A stretch of 64,000 nt of DNA from Pycnococcus provasolii. Lineage: Eukaryota; Chlorophyta; Pseudoscourfieldiophyceae; Pseudoscourfieldiales; Pycnococcaceae. The notes beneath the pieces were generated by a model. That model did not search any database and had not been told where the DNA came from. It saw only the letters and a list, made by a program, of their open reading frames with translations. The translations under genes were made by a program, and so were the position numbers. How positions within the stretch are numbered: the stretch's first letter is position 1; the number at the start of each line of letters is the position of its first letter. Location of the stretch: NCBI GenBank assembly GCA_938743325.2, contig OW568892.1, positions 248,001-312,000 of the forward strand, read 5' to 3'. Positions 50,083-60,403 of the stretch are shown one piece after another.

Positions 50083-51636
50083 ATGTCCGCGCCACCACCA
50101 CGTCAACTGGGTGGTGGTGGTGGTGGTGGTGGTGGTGGTGGTGGTGGTGGTGGTGGTGTACCTGGTATGGCTGGTATGGCGAGCTCGGCTGGTATGGCTG
50201 GTATGGCGAGCTCGTCAATGCAAGGATACCACGCGCATGGTCGTGTCTCAGTGTCCCAGTATCTCTCGTCGTCCTACCTTGAAAGTCCTGTGGGGTTCCA
50301 AGGGGGAGTTCAAGGAGTTGATGCGGCCGCCTCAATGGATGCCTCCATGCGTCAAAATGAAGTCGATACTATCATTTTCAGATGTGCGCACTCCAACACG
50401 ATACGTGACGTCCTGTGTGCGACGCCAGGATGGGCCGAAAACTACGCGGGAGGTTCGGCCGCGGAATATAATGGTCGACTCGACCTCGACTGGGACATCT
50501 TCTGGGCGGATACCGCGTGGATACACGAACACTACGACAAACTGCGACTCGACGAACACCAACGCCTGAACCACTTCCGCAACCACTACGAACTCACGAG
50601 AAAGGACCTGCTGACGAAAAATCTCAAGAGGGCGAAAAGAGCGCTCGAAAAGGCGAACGAGGATGCAAGCAGGTACTACTTCTTTCCCACGACGTACGCG
50701 CTGCCTGCCGACTACACGCTCTTCGTCGAAGAGTTCAAACGACAAGGCGGCGTTTGGATCATGAAACCAAGCGGAAAGTCGCAGGGTAAGGGCATATTCC
50801 TCATACGAAAACTCAGCGAGATTGCAGAGTGGAGGCGCGTGTGCACGAACGGCGTCGAGGCGGAGAGCTACGTCGTGCAGAGGTACATCGAAAATCCATA
50901 CGTCATCGGAGGTAAGAAGTTCGACGTACGCCTGTACGTGCTCGTGCTGTCGTACGCCCCGCTCACCGTGTACCTCTACCGCAGCGGGTTCTGCCGATTT
51001 TCGGGAAGCCGCTTCTCGATGGACGACATCGGGAACAACCTAGTGCACCTGACGAACGTTGCGATTCAAAAGCACGCGCTCGACGCTGAGAAGACGACAG
51101 GCATGAAGTGGAGCCTCAAGGGCCTGAAGACGTACCTGTCGTCGCGCCACGGCGACGCAGCGGTGGACGGCGCGTTCGAGAGCGTGCAGGAGCTCATCAT
51201 CAACAGCCTGCTTGCGGTGCAGAACACCATCATCCACGATCGACACTGCTTCGAGCTGTACGGGTACGACATCCTCTTCGACGAGACGCTCGCGCCGTGG
51301 CTGATCGAGGTGAACGCGAGCCCTAGCTTGACGGCGTCTGACGACGAGGACTACAGCCTGAAATACGTAATGCTCCAAGACGCGCTTCGTCTCGTGGACG
51401 TCGAGGGAACGCTCTGGAGTCAGGATTCGGAAATTGGCGCGGCGGCGCGCCTGTCGGCGTGCGCGGACCGAAAGGGTGTCGACGTCGACTTCCTGCCCTT
51501 CGAAACGGTTGGCGGCTTCGACTGCATACACAACGCCAACGGACGCTACCGAGTGCGCATAAACAACCCGTCCGGCCTCGCGAGCATGCTCGGCTGCGAC
51601 CACGACATCCCACCGCGCGTTTGCCCTCCGCGCTGA
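50083..51636 (+). CDS. TTLL9: Tubulin polyglutamylase TTLL9-like
   Basis: TTLL9 adds glutamate side chains to axonemal tubulin; the Chlamydomonas form works on cilia. 517 residues from ATG 50083, with a Gly run from a GGT repeat (50112-50158) and GMAGMASS repeats before the domain. TTL-fold motifs: WDIFWADTAWIHEHYD, HFRNHYELTRKDLLTKNLKR, the ATP-site block WIMKPSGKSQGKGIFL, QRYIENPYVIGGKKFDVRLYVL, HLTNVAIQK, and CFELYGYDILFD followed by WLIEVNASPSLTAS with the metal-binding Glu and Asn. It matches TTLL9 over other TTLLs at nearly every block. Intronless. Confidence 0.93.
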   Translation: MSAPPPRQLGGGGGGGGGGGGGGGGVPGMAGMASSAGMAGMASSSMQGYHAHGRVSVSQYLSSSYLESPVGFQGGVQGVDAAASMDASMRQNEVDTIIFRCAHSNTIRDVLCATPGWAENYAGGSAAEYNGRLDLDWDIFWADTAWIHEHYDKLRLDEHQRLNHFRNHYELTRKDLLTKNLKRAKRALEKANEDASRYYFFPTTYALPADYTLFVEEFKRQGGVWIMKPSGKSQGKGIFLIRKLSEIAEWRRVCTNGVEAESYVVQRYIENPYVIGGKKFDVRLYVLVLSYAPLTVYLYRSGFCRFSGSRFSMDDIGNNLVHLTNVAIQKHALDAEKTTGMKWSLKGLKTYLSSRHGDAAVDGAFESVQELIINSLLAVQNTIIHDRHCFELYGYDILFDETLAPWLIEVNASPSLTASDDEDYSLKYVMLQDALRLVDVEGTLWSQDSEIGAAARLSACADRKGVDVDFLPFETVGGFDCIHNANGRYRVRINNPSGLASMLGCDHDIPPRVCPPR

Positions 51637-51696
51637 CTCGTGCGTGTAACTACTTTTCCTGTAACCTGTAAACTGCATTTACACACTGCGCACACG

Positions 51697-53157
51697 TCAC
51701 CGTCTTAGATGAGGCACGCCGGTCGTGCGCGCTCCCACCGTGCGCCTGGGCCTAAAGTCCGCAGGAGGTGGCTCGTCGCTCTGCTCGCCGAGAAGCGCGA
51801 TGGGCGTCAGCAGCGGAAACGACAGCGAGCGTCCGCGCTTCCACCCTCGGCCTGATGCGAGGCATCGCAAAATCACGCGCGGCGCATCGCGAAGCCGGGC
51901 CGTTCGCCCGTATTCCGCCTCCGCCGCCTCAAGCGGGTGCATGTGCACGGTGAACCCAGTCGCGACGTTGCTCAGCTGCTTACCCAGCTCGAATGTCGTC
52001 GTTCCGTCTTGGATGCACCTGAGGTGTGCTTGCCCGCGTCCGTCGCGCCACAGCGCCACGCACTTGTAGCACTGCAGCTGTCTCGCGTATATCGTCGCAG
52101 CCTTCGCCTTCTTTCTTTTCGCCGTCTTTCGCCCACGAGGACTTCGTGCCCACTCTCGTGCACCCTCCAGTGTCGTCGTCGCGTACTCCACCTCGCGTCT
52201 CTTGTAGTCGAGCTCAAGCTGGCGCAGGCTTTCCCCGAGCTCCTCGACGAGCGCCGTGCGTCGATGTGCTCGCGTCACCTTTCGCCTCAGCACGGCATCC
52301 TCGGGAGGCTCGAGTTCCTCGCGCACTTCTCCGAGGAAGTTCACCGGCGGGTGTTGCATCCACGCCTCGTTTCGGTGCGGCGCACCTGCCCGCGCGGGCG
52401 GCGCGATGAGAGGCCTGACGTGACCTGCGTCGTTCGACGCGACGAGGTGCGGCGGCGGCGGCGGCGGCGGGCTCGTCGCGTACGTGAAAGGCTGCGGCTG
52501 CGCCGCAAACGGGGCTACGTACCCCGTGGTCCCCGCTGCTCCGTAGTAGCTCGCCGGCGGCGGGTTGTGTTCTGGCAGCGGCGACGACGCGCTGGAGACG
52601 TACGGGTCTCTCCACGGCGCGAGCGCGTCTTCCGCCTCCTCGGCGGTTGGCGGCGGCGTTGGCCTGTACGCGGCCGTTGCTGGGTACGGTTCCCCGTGTC
52701 TGTTCATTTGGTACGCACGCATCGGCGACGGCGCGAGTTTGCCGAGCACGGCGTCGTCGTTGTACGTGCGTGCGTCGTTGTTATGCGCGTAGTGTGCAAA
52801 GCTTCGCGGCACCGGCAGGCTGCTCGCGTACCTGAGGTCCCCCACGTACCCTCCTGACGTGTACTCGGGCGGCGGCCTAGGCGGCAGAGTTGCTGTTTCG
52901 CTGTGCTGTGCGTGTTCTCTGAACGACGGCGAGGATGATGCCCGAGCGTGTTGGTTTTGTGAAATCTGCGCGTGCGCATACGGCGACGTCGCCCCCCCTG
53001 GCGATCCCGCTGTGCCTGAGCCGGAGAGGTGTCTCTCTGCGCGCGCCGCCAGCGTTCGAACGAGCGTGTCGACGTCACGCGAGCTGTCTCTGCTTGCCGT
53101 TAAGAGCTCGTTGGTTTCCCTCACAGATCTCGCGTACGAACCTCGAGGACGAGGCAT
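51697..53157 (-). CDS. Unrecognised protein in the ciliary neighbourhood
   Basis: 486 residues from ATG 53157. The first 300 are Pro/Ser/Tyr-rich and disordered (PPPTAEEAEDALAPW, SPPPPPPPHLVASN). A charged helical stretch of about 55 residues (AVLRRKVTRAHRRTALVEEL, LRQLELDYKRREVEYATTT) could be a coiled coil. A basic linker and a 100-residue domain of unknown fold follow (YKCVALWRDGRGQAHLRCIQ, FTVHMHPLEAAEAEYG). I recognise no family. It lies between TTLL9 and CEP95-like genes, which hints at, but does not show, a ciliary or centrosomal role. Confidence 0.7.
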   Translation of the reverse strand: MPRPRGSYARSVRETNELLTASRDSSRDVDTLVRTLAARAERHLSGSGTAGSPGGATSPYAHAQISQNQHARASSSPSFREHAQHSETATLPPRPPPEYTSGGYVGDLRYASSLPVPRSFAHYAHNNDARTYNDDAVLGKLAPSPMRAYQMNRHGEPYPATAAYRPTPPPTAEEAEDALAPWRDPYVSSASSPLPEHNPPPASYYGAAGTTGYVAPFAAQPQPFTYATSPPPPPPPHLVASNDAGHVRPLIAPPARAGAPHRNEAWMQHPPVNFLGEVREELEPPEDAVLRRKVTRAHRRTALVEELGESLRQLELDYKRREVEYATTTLEGAREWARSPRGRKTAKRKKAKAATIYARQLQCYKCVALWRDGRGQAHLRCIQDGTTTFELGKQLSNVATGFTVHMHPLEAAEAEYGRTARLRDAPRVILRCLASGRGWKRGRSLSFPLLTPIALLGEQSDEPPPADFRPRRTVGARTTGVPHLRR

Positions 53158-53436
53158 TGCTATGATAACTAGTAAGAGCGAAGATGAGACTCTCGAGGCG
53201 GCCGAGCGTTCGAAGACGTGAAACGAGCGGAACGAAGTGGTTTCACTACGATACTAATTTTTCCAAATGGACACGGTAAAAAAAGAGCTGTTGGTGTTGT
53301 TGTTGTTGTTGTCACTTGTTGTCTGTCGGAGCCACAACAAACGAGAGCAAACGAGCAGAGCAGAGAGCCGTTGGAACTTGGCGAGTCTTTTTGTTACAAC
53401 AACAACTTTGAAAAACACACGAATGGTTATTATTCG

Positions 53437-53470
<34 letters not shown>

Positions 53471-53874
53471 TTGTTGTGGAAAGCAGTTGTTGAGCCTCGA
53501 AGATGGAAGAGTGTTTGTTTCTTGCTGCTTGACCATGCTGTTTGTTGTGGAGTGTTGAGTGTTGAGTGTTGACCATGCTGTTGTTCAGTGTTTCTTGTTG
53601 TTGACGACGACGTTCTTGACACCTGTTCTTGACCACCTTCCTAACGTTAAACTTTAGAGGCGACCTTGACGTTCGTCTTTTAGGCACCTGGTTCGTTGGT
53701 TCGTTCCCACTCCGTTCGAGTAGATGGTCAACAACAACAACAACAGCAACAACAGCAGCAACAGCAACAGCATCGTCGTCATTTGTCGTGGTCAACCCTC
53801 CCCATTCAGCCATTCCGCCATTCGAAATTGTTTGAATCCTACTGTAGTGAGCACTTGCCTGTCAGTTGCCTGTC
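53158..53874. other. Spacer with CAA/CAG-type trinucleotide repeats
   Basis: 717 bp; no gene supported. GTT repeats (53290-53316), GTTGCT repeats (53432-53475), GAGTGTTGAGTGTTG repeats (53548-53570) and CAACAACAG repeats (53727-53775) dominate. Confidence 0.55.
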
Positions 53875-55869
53875 ATGCCGCCGTCTTCATCCAGTGGTGC
53901 GCCAGTCATGTCGTCATCATCCAGTGCGCCTCCTGGAGGATTATTTTTGATTCCGACCATGGTCAGTAACTGCAATCGTTTGTTAATTGCGGCAGGTCTC
54001 GCGGACGTCGCATGCGCCACCTCCGACGACGTCGTCTCTGTCATCTCAACAACTTCGGCACTCCTCGCCTCCTTGGAAGCGCTCGTGGGAAGAAAGTTAA
54101 ATAACGCACACAGAAAACCAAACACGGAAGAACACCGCAAGCACAACGTCAAACTCGTCCTCGACGAACTGCAAACGTCCATCCTACAAACAGACCTCGC
54201 GCACATCAACGCCGCGCGCATCGTCAACGGGGACGAAAGAGATATCAAAGACGTTCTTGAAATCATGGCCGCGCTCGCGAACGTCATGCCGAACGCCGTC
54301 GACAAACCTAAGACACACCCACAGCATATAAAAGCTGTCACAGAACCTACGCCGGCGTTTGATCCGCCAACGACAACGACAACGACAACAAGAGCCACAG
54401 CGGCTGCAAAGGCAACAAAGCCAAACAAGACAAAAACTTCTTCTGCAAACTCGGAAAACGTTCCGCCGCGGCAAAACGAACAGCTGCAGCAGCCGCCACC
54501 GCCGACGCGCCGACGCAAGAAATCTGCACCTAAGACGACCGCAAGTGCATTGCAACAACCTTTCCGTGTTGGTAAGGCGCCGCACGTTCCCCTCAGCGCA
54601 CGTGCCGACCTGAGCAGGAAGCCGACGAAACTGCCATCGTCGTCGCCGACGTCGTTGACCGCAGCCAAGGCAGCTGCGCGGCCAAAGTCTGCGCCGCCGG
54701 CGACGTCAGTGTCGAGCGCGAGCTCAGCGGCATATGCGCCGCTGCACGAGCCAGCGTCCTCCAAAGTGCCGCAACGATCCTACGCACCCATGGCAAGCCT
54801 AAAGAAACTCGGCACAGGCAAGCCAAAAGCTTCCGTGGCGAGTCGCCAAGCCAGCGAGGCGCGAAGGCGGTACGCGAAGGCGAGCGAGCCGCTCGCGGCG
54901 GCACTGGCAGCAGAGGCGCCAGGAATCGCCATGCGCGACGCAGCCTTCAAGGCTTCGCGCCCGGCGCCCGTGGCGATCTCCAAACCAGCGCCTAAAACAC
55001 GCGCGAGCCTCGCGAGTGATGCGGATGGCGGTGGCGTGCTGAAAGCGGTGGCGCACAAAGTTGTCGACGGCGCGGCGGACCCGGAGTTCCGAGCATCACT
55101 CGACCGCAAGTTGCAGAACGAGATGAGCCGCTTGGAGCAGGTTCGTACACGCGCGCGCATTACACGCGCGGCGGCTGGTCTCGCGCCCGTGGCTCCCGCG
55201 GACGCGGTTCCCGTGCACGCGACGGCGGAGGTGAGGGCAGCAGCATCGGAAATGCGCAAGCGCGACGAGCTGCGCCGCGAGCTCGTGGCAAAGGAAAAGC
55301 GCGTCGAGAGCCGTGTGCAGAGTCAGCGAACGGAGAAGCGCAAGGCGCTGGCGCAGCGCGGCGCAAGGCGCGACGCGAAGATTGAGATGCTCAAAGGGCT
55401 GCGCTTCGAGGAGTCGCTGGCGCAACAAGAGAGGAGCCGCGCGGCGATGCGGGCCAGCCAGGAGAGCACGTTGTTCCGCCAGGTTTTCCTGGACGCCGTG
55501 AATGAGGAGGTGCGAACGTGCCTCGACGATGCGGCGGAGGTGTCGAAACGTACTCGCAGCCTACGCAAGGCGCAGGTGGAGGCGCTGCAGCATGCGGAGG
55601 GCGCGATGGGCGAGCGCGTTCGTGAGGCGCGTGAGGCGCTTGCACGTGCAAGCCGCGAGCGCGCACTGGCGGAGCGCGAGAGCGAACTTCACTTGCGCGA
55701 TGTGGAGGCAACGGCCAAGTTAGAGCTGAAGCGCGAACGCGATTCAATACTGCGGCACGTCGCCGCTGAGGAGGAGGCTTCGTACCACCGCGCACTGGAC
55801 CCTGAGAGATTAAGACCGGAACTTCAGACGCGCGTCACCAAACTGCTTGTTGGCGGTGCTGCAAAGTGA
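53875..55869 (+). CDS. CEP95: CEP95-like centrosomal protein
   Basis: 664 residues from ATG 53875. The N-terminus (about residues 25-125) resembles the calponin-homology-like domain of CEP95: KHNVKLVLDELQTSILQTDL, then NGDERDIKDVLEIMAALANV, where human CEP95 has a GDKESIKNLLEI block. A basic Ala/Ser/Pro linker of 250 residues follows, then a long helical Arg/Glu/Ala-rich C-terminal half (RDELRRELVAKEKRVESRV, RERALAERESELHLRDVE), probably coiled coil. CEP95 localises to centrosomes and basal bodies in animals. The length is shorter than human CEP95 (821). Confidence 0.7.
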   Translation: MPPSSSSGAPVMSSSSSAPPGGLFLIPTMVSNCNRLLIAAGLADVACATSDDVVSVISTTSALLASLEALVGRKLNNAHRKPNTEEHRKHNVKLVLDELQTSILQTDLAHINAARIVNGDERDIKDVLEIMAALANVMPNAVDKPKTHPQHIKAVTEPTPAFDPPTTTTTTTRATAAAKATKPNKTKTSSANSENVPPRQNEQLQQPPPPTRRRKKSAPKTTASALQQPFRVGKAPHVPLSARADLSRKPTKLPSSSPTSLTAAKAAARPKSAPPATSVSSASSAAYAPLHEPASSKVPQRSYAPMASLKKLGTGKPKASVASRQASEARRRYAKASEPLAAALAAEAPGIAMRDAAFKASRPAPVAISKPAPKTRASLASDADGGGVLKAVAHKVVDGAADPEFRASLDRKLQNEMSRLEQVRTRARITRAAAGLAPVAPADAVPVHATAEVRAAASEMRKRDELRRELVAKEKRVESRVQSQRTEKRKALAQRGARRDAKIEMLKGLRFEESLAQQERSRAAMRASQESTLFRQVFLDAVNEEVRTCLDDAAEVSKRTRSLRKAQVEALQHAEGAMGERVREAREALARASRERALAERESELHLRDVEATAKLELKRERDSILRHVAAEEEASYHRALDPERLRPELQTRVTKLLVGGAAK

Positions 55870-55980
55870 GGTGGTTGTTGCAGAACGAAGAGTAACGGTG
55901 TGAATGGACGTTGTTAACTCAGTTCAGTCACAGCACGATACGAGTGTTGACATTCACCACCGCATTCATCTCCTGTTGTA

Positions 55981-56602
55981 TTAGACGTGCCTGGCGCCGA
56001 GAATCTGCGCCTCCGCCACCTTGGTTTCCGCGCAGGCGATTCTTCCGTGCGTGGGTGCCGTTGCGTTGTACCTCGTCGGTGCGTCCCACATCAGCTTCTG
56101 CGTCTCGGTGACTGGCACTTTGTAGCGCTGCTCGCTCTCCTCCTTCACTCTTTCGTGCTTGAAGACGCGCGACTGCAAGGCATTGTAGCTGTGCGTCGTA
56201 CACGCTGACGGCAAACTCTGTATCTGTGATTTGTGATGTTAGGGTGTAGAAGTTGTGAAACGTGAGAAAGATGTGAGTTCGACACGACTTGCGGTGCTGC
56301 AGAGCGGTCTTGCATAGGGATAGCTAAACACGCCGCGAAACAAAAAGGTAAGTACCAGACCAGACCAGATGGTGCTATGGTAGCAGCACAATATTCAACA
56401 CACCACACCAAACCACACGCAGGACGACACTCACCTCTGGCACAGTCGCCCTTAGTTTCGTCTGACTGACACCAGCGGTGTGCGAGAGCGCCGGCGGGTT
56501 AGACGGGCGCGGCGGCGGCAAGAGCGAGCCCGTGAAGAGGTCGAAGCGCTGCCCAGGGTGCGTGTTCACCAAACCGTCGCCGCCGCGATTCAACTTCGAC
56601 AT
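55981..56602 (-). CDS. Small two-exon protein, possibly a ciliary microtubule-associated factor
   Basis: Exon 1 (56602 to 56435) encodes MSKLNRGGDGLVNTHPGQRF and ends AGAG before a GTGAGT donor. An intron of about 211 bp ends in CACAG at 56224, and exon 2 (56223 to 55981) continues in phase 0, ending ILGARHV. The product is about 136 residues with evident codon bias across both exons. Exon 2 (KVPVTETQKLMWDAP, then GRIACAETKVAEAQ) loosely recalls the tail of FAM183/CFAP144-type ciliary proteins, but the N-terminus does not fit, so the name is withheld. No membrane segment. Confidence 0.7.
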
Positions 56603-56965
56603 GGTGGGCGCGCAGTGATGGCGATGCGGTGGACACCTCAGGTTATTCGCCGAACGTTAAAGGCTTTGTTTTGATCAGGGCGTTTGATGGCAGTGGTCAA
56701 ATAGGTACTGGATTCCCATCTTGCCATCGCCAATCGCCAACACTCGCTGTAAGACGTGGACAAAAGAGGTGGTCATGTATAGGTCACATGAAGAGTGAGG
56801 AAGGTTGGAACGGGTTGGAACCATCGCTTGCCAGGGCTGATCACGAATAGCGTCGTGTTACACATCTTTCACTCCAACCCTTCCTTCTCACAACACTGTC
56901 GATAAGGTACCCTAGTACTTACAAAAAAGATTTGGCTTAGCGCCGGCTGACTGACGATGCCGTCG
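56603..56965. other. Intergenic spacer
   Basis: 363 bp with no gene or clear repeat. It is upstream of the small two-exon gene and downstream of the MFS gene. Confidence 0.45.
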
Positions 56966-58519
56966 TCACAGCTTCGTGCGCCGAAGCACGAGTGCCAACG
57001 GAAGCGCCAACGCCTGCACGACGCCGGCGACGACAAATGGCAAGCCGGGGAAATTCACCCACGAACCCGGTCCACCGGTGCTCCTCTTAAACAGTTCACC
57101 GGACACGAGACTGCCTACGCCGCCCATCAGACTATAAACGACGGACAGTGCGCCTTGCACGCTTCCCTGCTCGCTACTGTTCACTAGCGTGCTCGCAAAG
57201 CTTGTCACCAACGGACCCATCATCGGCGCTGCCGTAAAGGCGGTGACCACGTAAAGCCACGTTGCGCTGTTGCTGAGCCCGAATAAAATCGATTGAGCCG
57301 TTGAGATGACGATTCCAAACACCATCGCAGCCTTGAGGCTGAGGAAGCGGCTGAGCACACTGCTCGCAACCACGCTGAAGAAAGTTGCGGAGATTCCGCC
57401 GATGATGAACTTGATCATGATTTCCTCGCGCCCGAATCCTAGATGCTTAATGCAAAATTGACTAGATACGGTGATAGCCGTCCAGTGCACATACAGAGAA
57501 AGCAGCAGGACGATCGAGCTGAGCAGAAGGTCGCGACCCTTACGCCAGAGAATTCGGACGCCAACGATGGGTGTCAAAAACAGGTCAATCCACTCCTTCT
57601 TCGTGCGAATCCCACGGCGACCTTCCGCTGGTAGCGTCTCACTGAGAAGCCACACCCACGCGCAGCACGCGCTCATGACAAGAACGGTGAACAACAACGC
57701 ATCTTGCGTCGCAAGCGTGCGTCCAATGGGCGCTCCAATCAGCAGGCCGATCGGAAGCGCTGACTCGTACACTCCCATCAACCACGTGCGATGTGTGGGG
57801 CTTGTGATCACGTCAGCGATCGCGCTCCTCACGCTGAGATCTAGCATTTGCTGCGGGATGATAGCGCCACCCACGATGGCTGTACCCCAGTACCACCACA
57901 GCGAAGATCCGTGGCGTACGTGTGTCAGGTCCGGGATCACGGGAAGAAGTTCGCCAAGCAGCGCTAAGAAGATGGGTGGTCGTCGTCCGATGGCGTCAGA
58001 GACACGTCCGGCGAATGCTGCCCACAGGACTCCTGAGAATTGCTGAGCGGCAAAGTTGTAGCTCTGCCACTTTGTGGACTGCGCGGGCGCCTCTTCCGCG
58101 CTGTGTCCAAGAGTCTCGAAGAAGGCGTTGTTGATGAACGGCTGGTGCACGGCATATGCGATAGACGCCGTCTTCATGAGGATGGCGATGATGAGAAGCT
58201 GCGGCACGACTGCCCTATTCATGAGGAACATTTCCTTGATGAGCTTATTCATTGAATCACGCCACGGCATTTCGAGCGTGTGTGCGGAAGCCCCTCCGTA
58301 CTTTTCGTTTGCTTGATGCTGTTTCGCCGTCGGCTCTATTTCCAGCGCATCCATCATCGTCGTGTCGGAGTCGCCGTCTTCGTCAGGGAGTGGTGGCTGA
58401 ATGCACACTTTTCGATTCTCATACTCATTGTCCGAGTCCAGTCGCACCGTGACGAGGTCCGAGTCACGTTGCGTCAAATCACTCGATTTACTGCCACTGC
58501 CGTGATTGTGCGGCATCAT
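56966..58519 (-). CDS. MFS transporter, TetA/MFSD14-like
   Basis: 517 residues from ATG 58519. An acidic N-terminus precedes about twelve hydrophobic helices with a central charged loop (RRGIRTKKEWIDLF). The MFS motif A is GRVSDAIGRRPP between helices 2 and 3. The second half has the pattern ATWLYVVTAFTAAPMMGPLVTS and EQGSVQGALSVVYSLMGG, close to TetA and animal HIAT1/MFSD14 proteins. Proton-coupled export or organelle transport is likely; the substrate is unknown. No targeting peptide is evident, so the plasma membrane or an endomembrane is favoured. Confidence 0.87.
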   Translation of the reverse strand: MMPHNHGSGSKSSDLTQRDSDLVTVRLDSDNEYENRKVCIQPPLPDEDGDSDTTMMDALEIEPTAKQHQANEKYGGASAHTLEMPWRDSMNKLIKEMFLMNRAVVPQLLIIAILMKTASIAYAVHQPFINNAFFETLGHSAEEAPAQSTKWQSYNFAAQQFSGVLWAAFAGRVSDAIGRRPPIFLALLGELLPVIPDLTHVRHGSSLWWYWGTAIVGGAIIPQQMLDLSVRSAIADVITSPTHRTWLMGVYESALPIGLLIGAPIGRTLATQDALLFTVLVMSACCAWVWLLSETLPAEGRRGIRTKKEWIDLFLTPIVGVRILWRKGRDLLLSSIVLLLSLYVHWTAITVSSQFCIKHLGFGREEIMIKFIIGGISATFFSVVASSVLSRFLSLKAAMVFGIVISTAQSILFGLSNSATWLYVVTAFTAAPMMGPLVTSFASTLVNSSEQGSVQGALSVVYSLMGGVGSLVSGELFKRSTGGPGSWVNFPGLPFVVAGVVQALALPLALVLRRTKL

Positions 58520-60403
58520 TCACAACAGGTCCTACCTACCGTATTGTCAAATGTCAGACGTCGTCGTGAGATGCAGTACCAATACCCGTACCAATACAGT
58601 GTTGTAGATTGAACGGCAAGCTGGCAAGCCAATAATGACAGCACAGATGAAGATGAAGCTGAAATTGAAGCTGAAATGCACAGGATAGAACTATCTGAAT
58701 TTCACGTCCTGATGTGTGGAACGACACACGTGTACTGTATTTTGAGTCGTACCAGAAATCGTCGGGCTTTATTTGTGTCTGCTACGTATTTTCTTCGTAT
58801 TTGTGTTTTGTTCGGTCCAATAAATAAAATAAACCGGTTTTTGTCTGTGTTTTTTTGCGAAGCAGGCTTTTTAACCCCTGTTTTCGTACCGGCACCTGGT
58901 TCTTTGGGAGAACGACCGACGCCGCCGTGCTGCCGCTGCTGCCGCTGCTGGTGCTGGTGCTGATGCTTCGCTGGTGGTGCTGATGCTTCGCTGGTGGTGG
59001 TAATGGTGGTGGTGGTGCTGCTGGGTGGTGGTGGTGCTGCTGGGTGGTGGTGGTAATGGTGGTGGTGGTGGTAATGGTGCTGCTGCTGGTACCTTCTTCA
59101 CATGTGCACCCCGTGCATGAGTGGTTTCATCTCATCTCATGTTTCTTTTGAGCTGAGATCTCACTCAAAAGCAGAAAGACTCACACGCATCTTTTTTTAT
59201 CATGTAAAATAAACGAGTCTTAAACTGCATGTCAGGCAAGCATACGCATCACTCACGTGCTTCTTATACACGTCTTAAACTACTACACACGTAAATCAGG
59301 CAAGCACACTTCGCCGAAGCAAGCACGCGTGCCAAAGCCGGCATGCCTACGTGGCATGTGCCAGACAGCAGACAAATAGGCCGAGAAGACGAGGCCTTCG
59401 AAGACGCAGACTTCCAGGCGAAGAAGAAGTTCGGGATCCGTTGAAGTTCCACCATGGGAGGTATGGCGCACCTCGACGCATGCGTGACCTCACGCATACG
59501 CATAAAGTTGTGATGAACTGGTGCAAACACGGCTCCCGCTCAAAGCCTTACATGAACTCGCGCAAACCACGTTTCACGACGCTCAGGTCCCAGAGGCGAG
59601 ACGAGCGTATAAACCTTTAGAGAAACGTTAACCGATTCTCCAAACGCGAGTCGCGAGTCGCGTCCATGGATTGCCGGTACTATGGTACGCCAACGAGTCG
59701 CAGGACTCACGCGTGCTCGAGAGGCGAGAGCAGTGAGGACGAAGCAGAACAGCAGAACGCCTGAGCAGGAAAAAAGGCCGGAGCAGCTGTTGGAGCAGAG
59801 ACGAGTAGTCTATGGAAAAGACGAACAACGAGGCCGCGTAGCCGAACGAGGCCGCGTAGCACTGTAGCAGCGTAGCGTGAACGCGAAGAACAATACGACG
59901 CGAAGAATGAACGCGAAGAATGAAAATGCATGCATGCAACGAGCGAGCGTGTATAGGAATAGCGATGCGCACCATGAGCAACAAAGAGCAACAAAGTGCT
60001 CGCAGCACCTGTTCTCGAGCACCTGTTCAGCCTTCATAATCATGAGCAACTGTTGAGTCGAAACCTGTTGGTCTGTTGCCTGCTGTCGTTGTCGTGAAAG
60101 CATAGGCATGAAGGCCGTTTGTATACTTGGGATGCATGAAGGCCGTTTGGTTTTCAATGCGCTTGGGATGCTTGAGCATAAAGTGAGCCTCCTTCTTCAT
60201 TCTGCATGCATGGATGGGCCGCGTACAGAACAGGCTCGTGCAGAACAGGCTCGTGCAGGCTCGTTCGTCGTCGTCGTCGTCCTCGGCTCTCCAAGCGCGT
60301 CTTCTCGGCACGCTCAACGGTGCGCCATTCCCCCTCATTCTCATTTTTAGTGTCATTTTTAGTGTCATTCTCCCTCTTGCTTAGGTTTTTCTTTTGCAGG
60401 ATC
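58520..60403. other. Repeat-rich spacer with a possible orphan exon
   Basis: 1.9 kb. It holds a GCTGGTGCTGATGCTTC/GGTGGT-type minisatellite (58930-59095), a coding-like stretch at 59297-59437, and many short duplications (CGAGGCCGCGTAGC near 59830; ATGAAGGCCGTTTG at 60108 and 60134; GAACAGGCTCGTGCA near 60230-60255). The last 200 bp are probably a leader, with TTTTGCAGG at 60390-60400 resembling a 3' splice site just before the next ATG. Confidence 0.5.
59297..59437 (+). CDS. Possible terminal exon of an unidentified gene
   Basis: After a splice-acceptor-like AATCAG, about 46 codons with high GC3 read as AHFAEASTRAKAGMPTWHVP, then EDEAFEDADFQAKKKFGIR and a stop. Composition is balanced and unlike the surrounding repeats. 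No upstream exon is identified and another frame just downstream also looks coding (KALHELAQTTFHDAQVPEAR), so this may be the remains of a gene. Confidence 0.25.

Noticed and set aside
58871-59101. Minus-strand Pro/His/Ala frame
   Set aside because: Produced by a GGTGGT/GCTGCT minisatellite.
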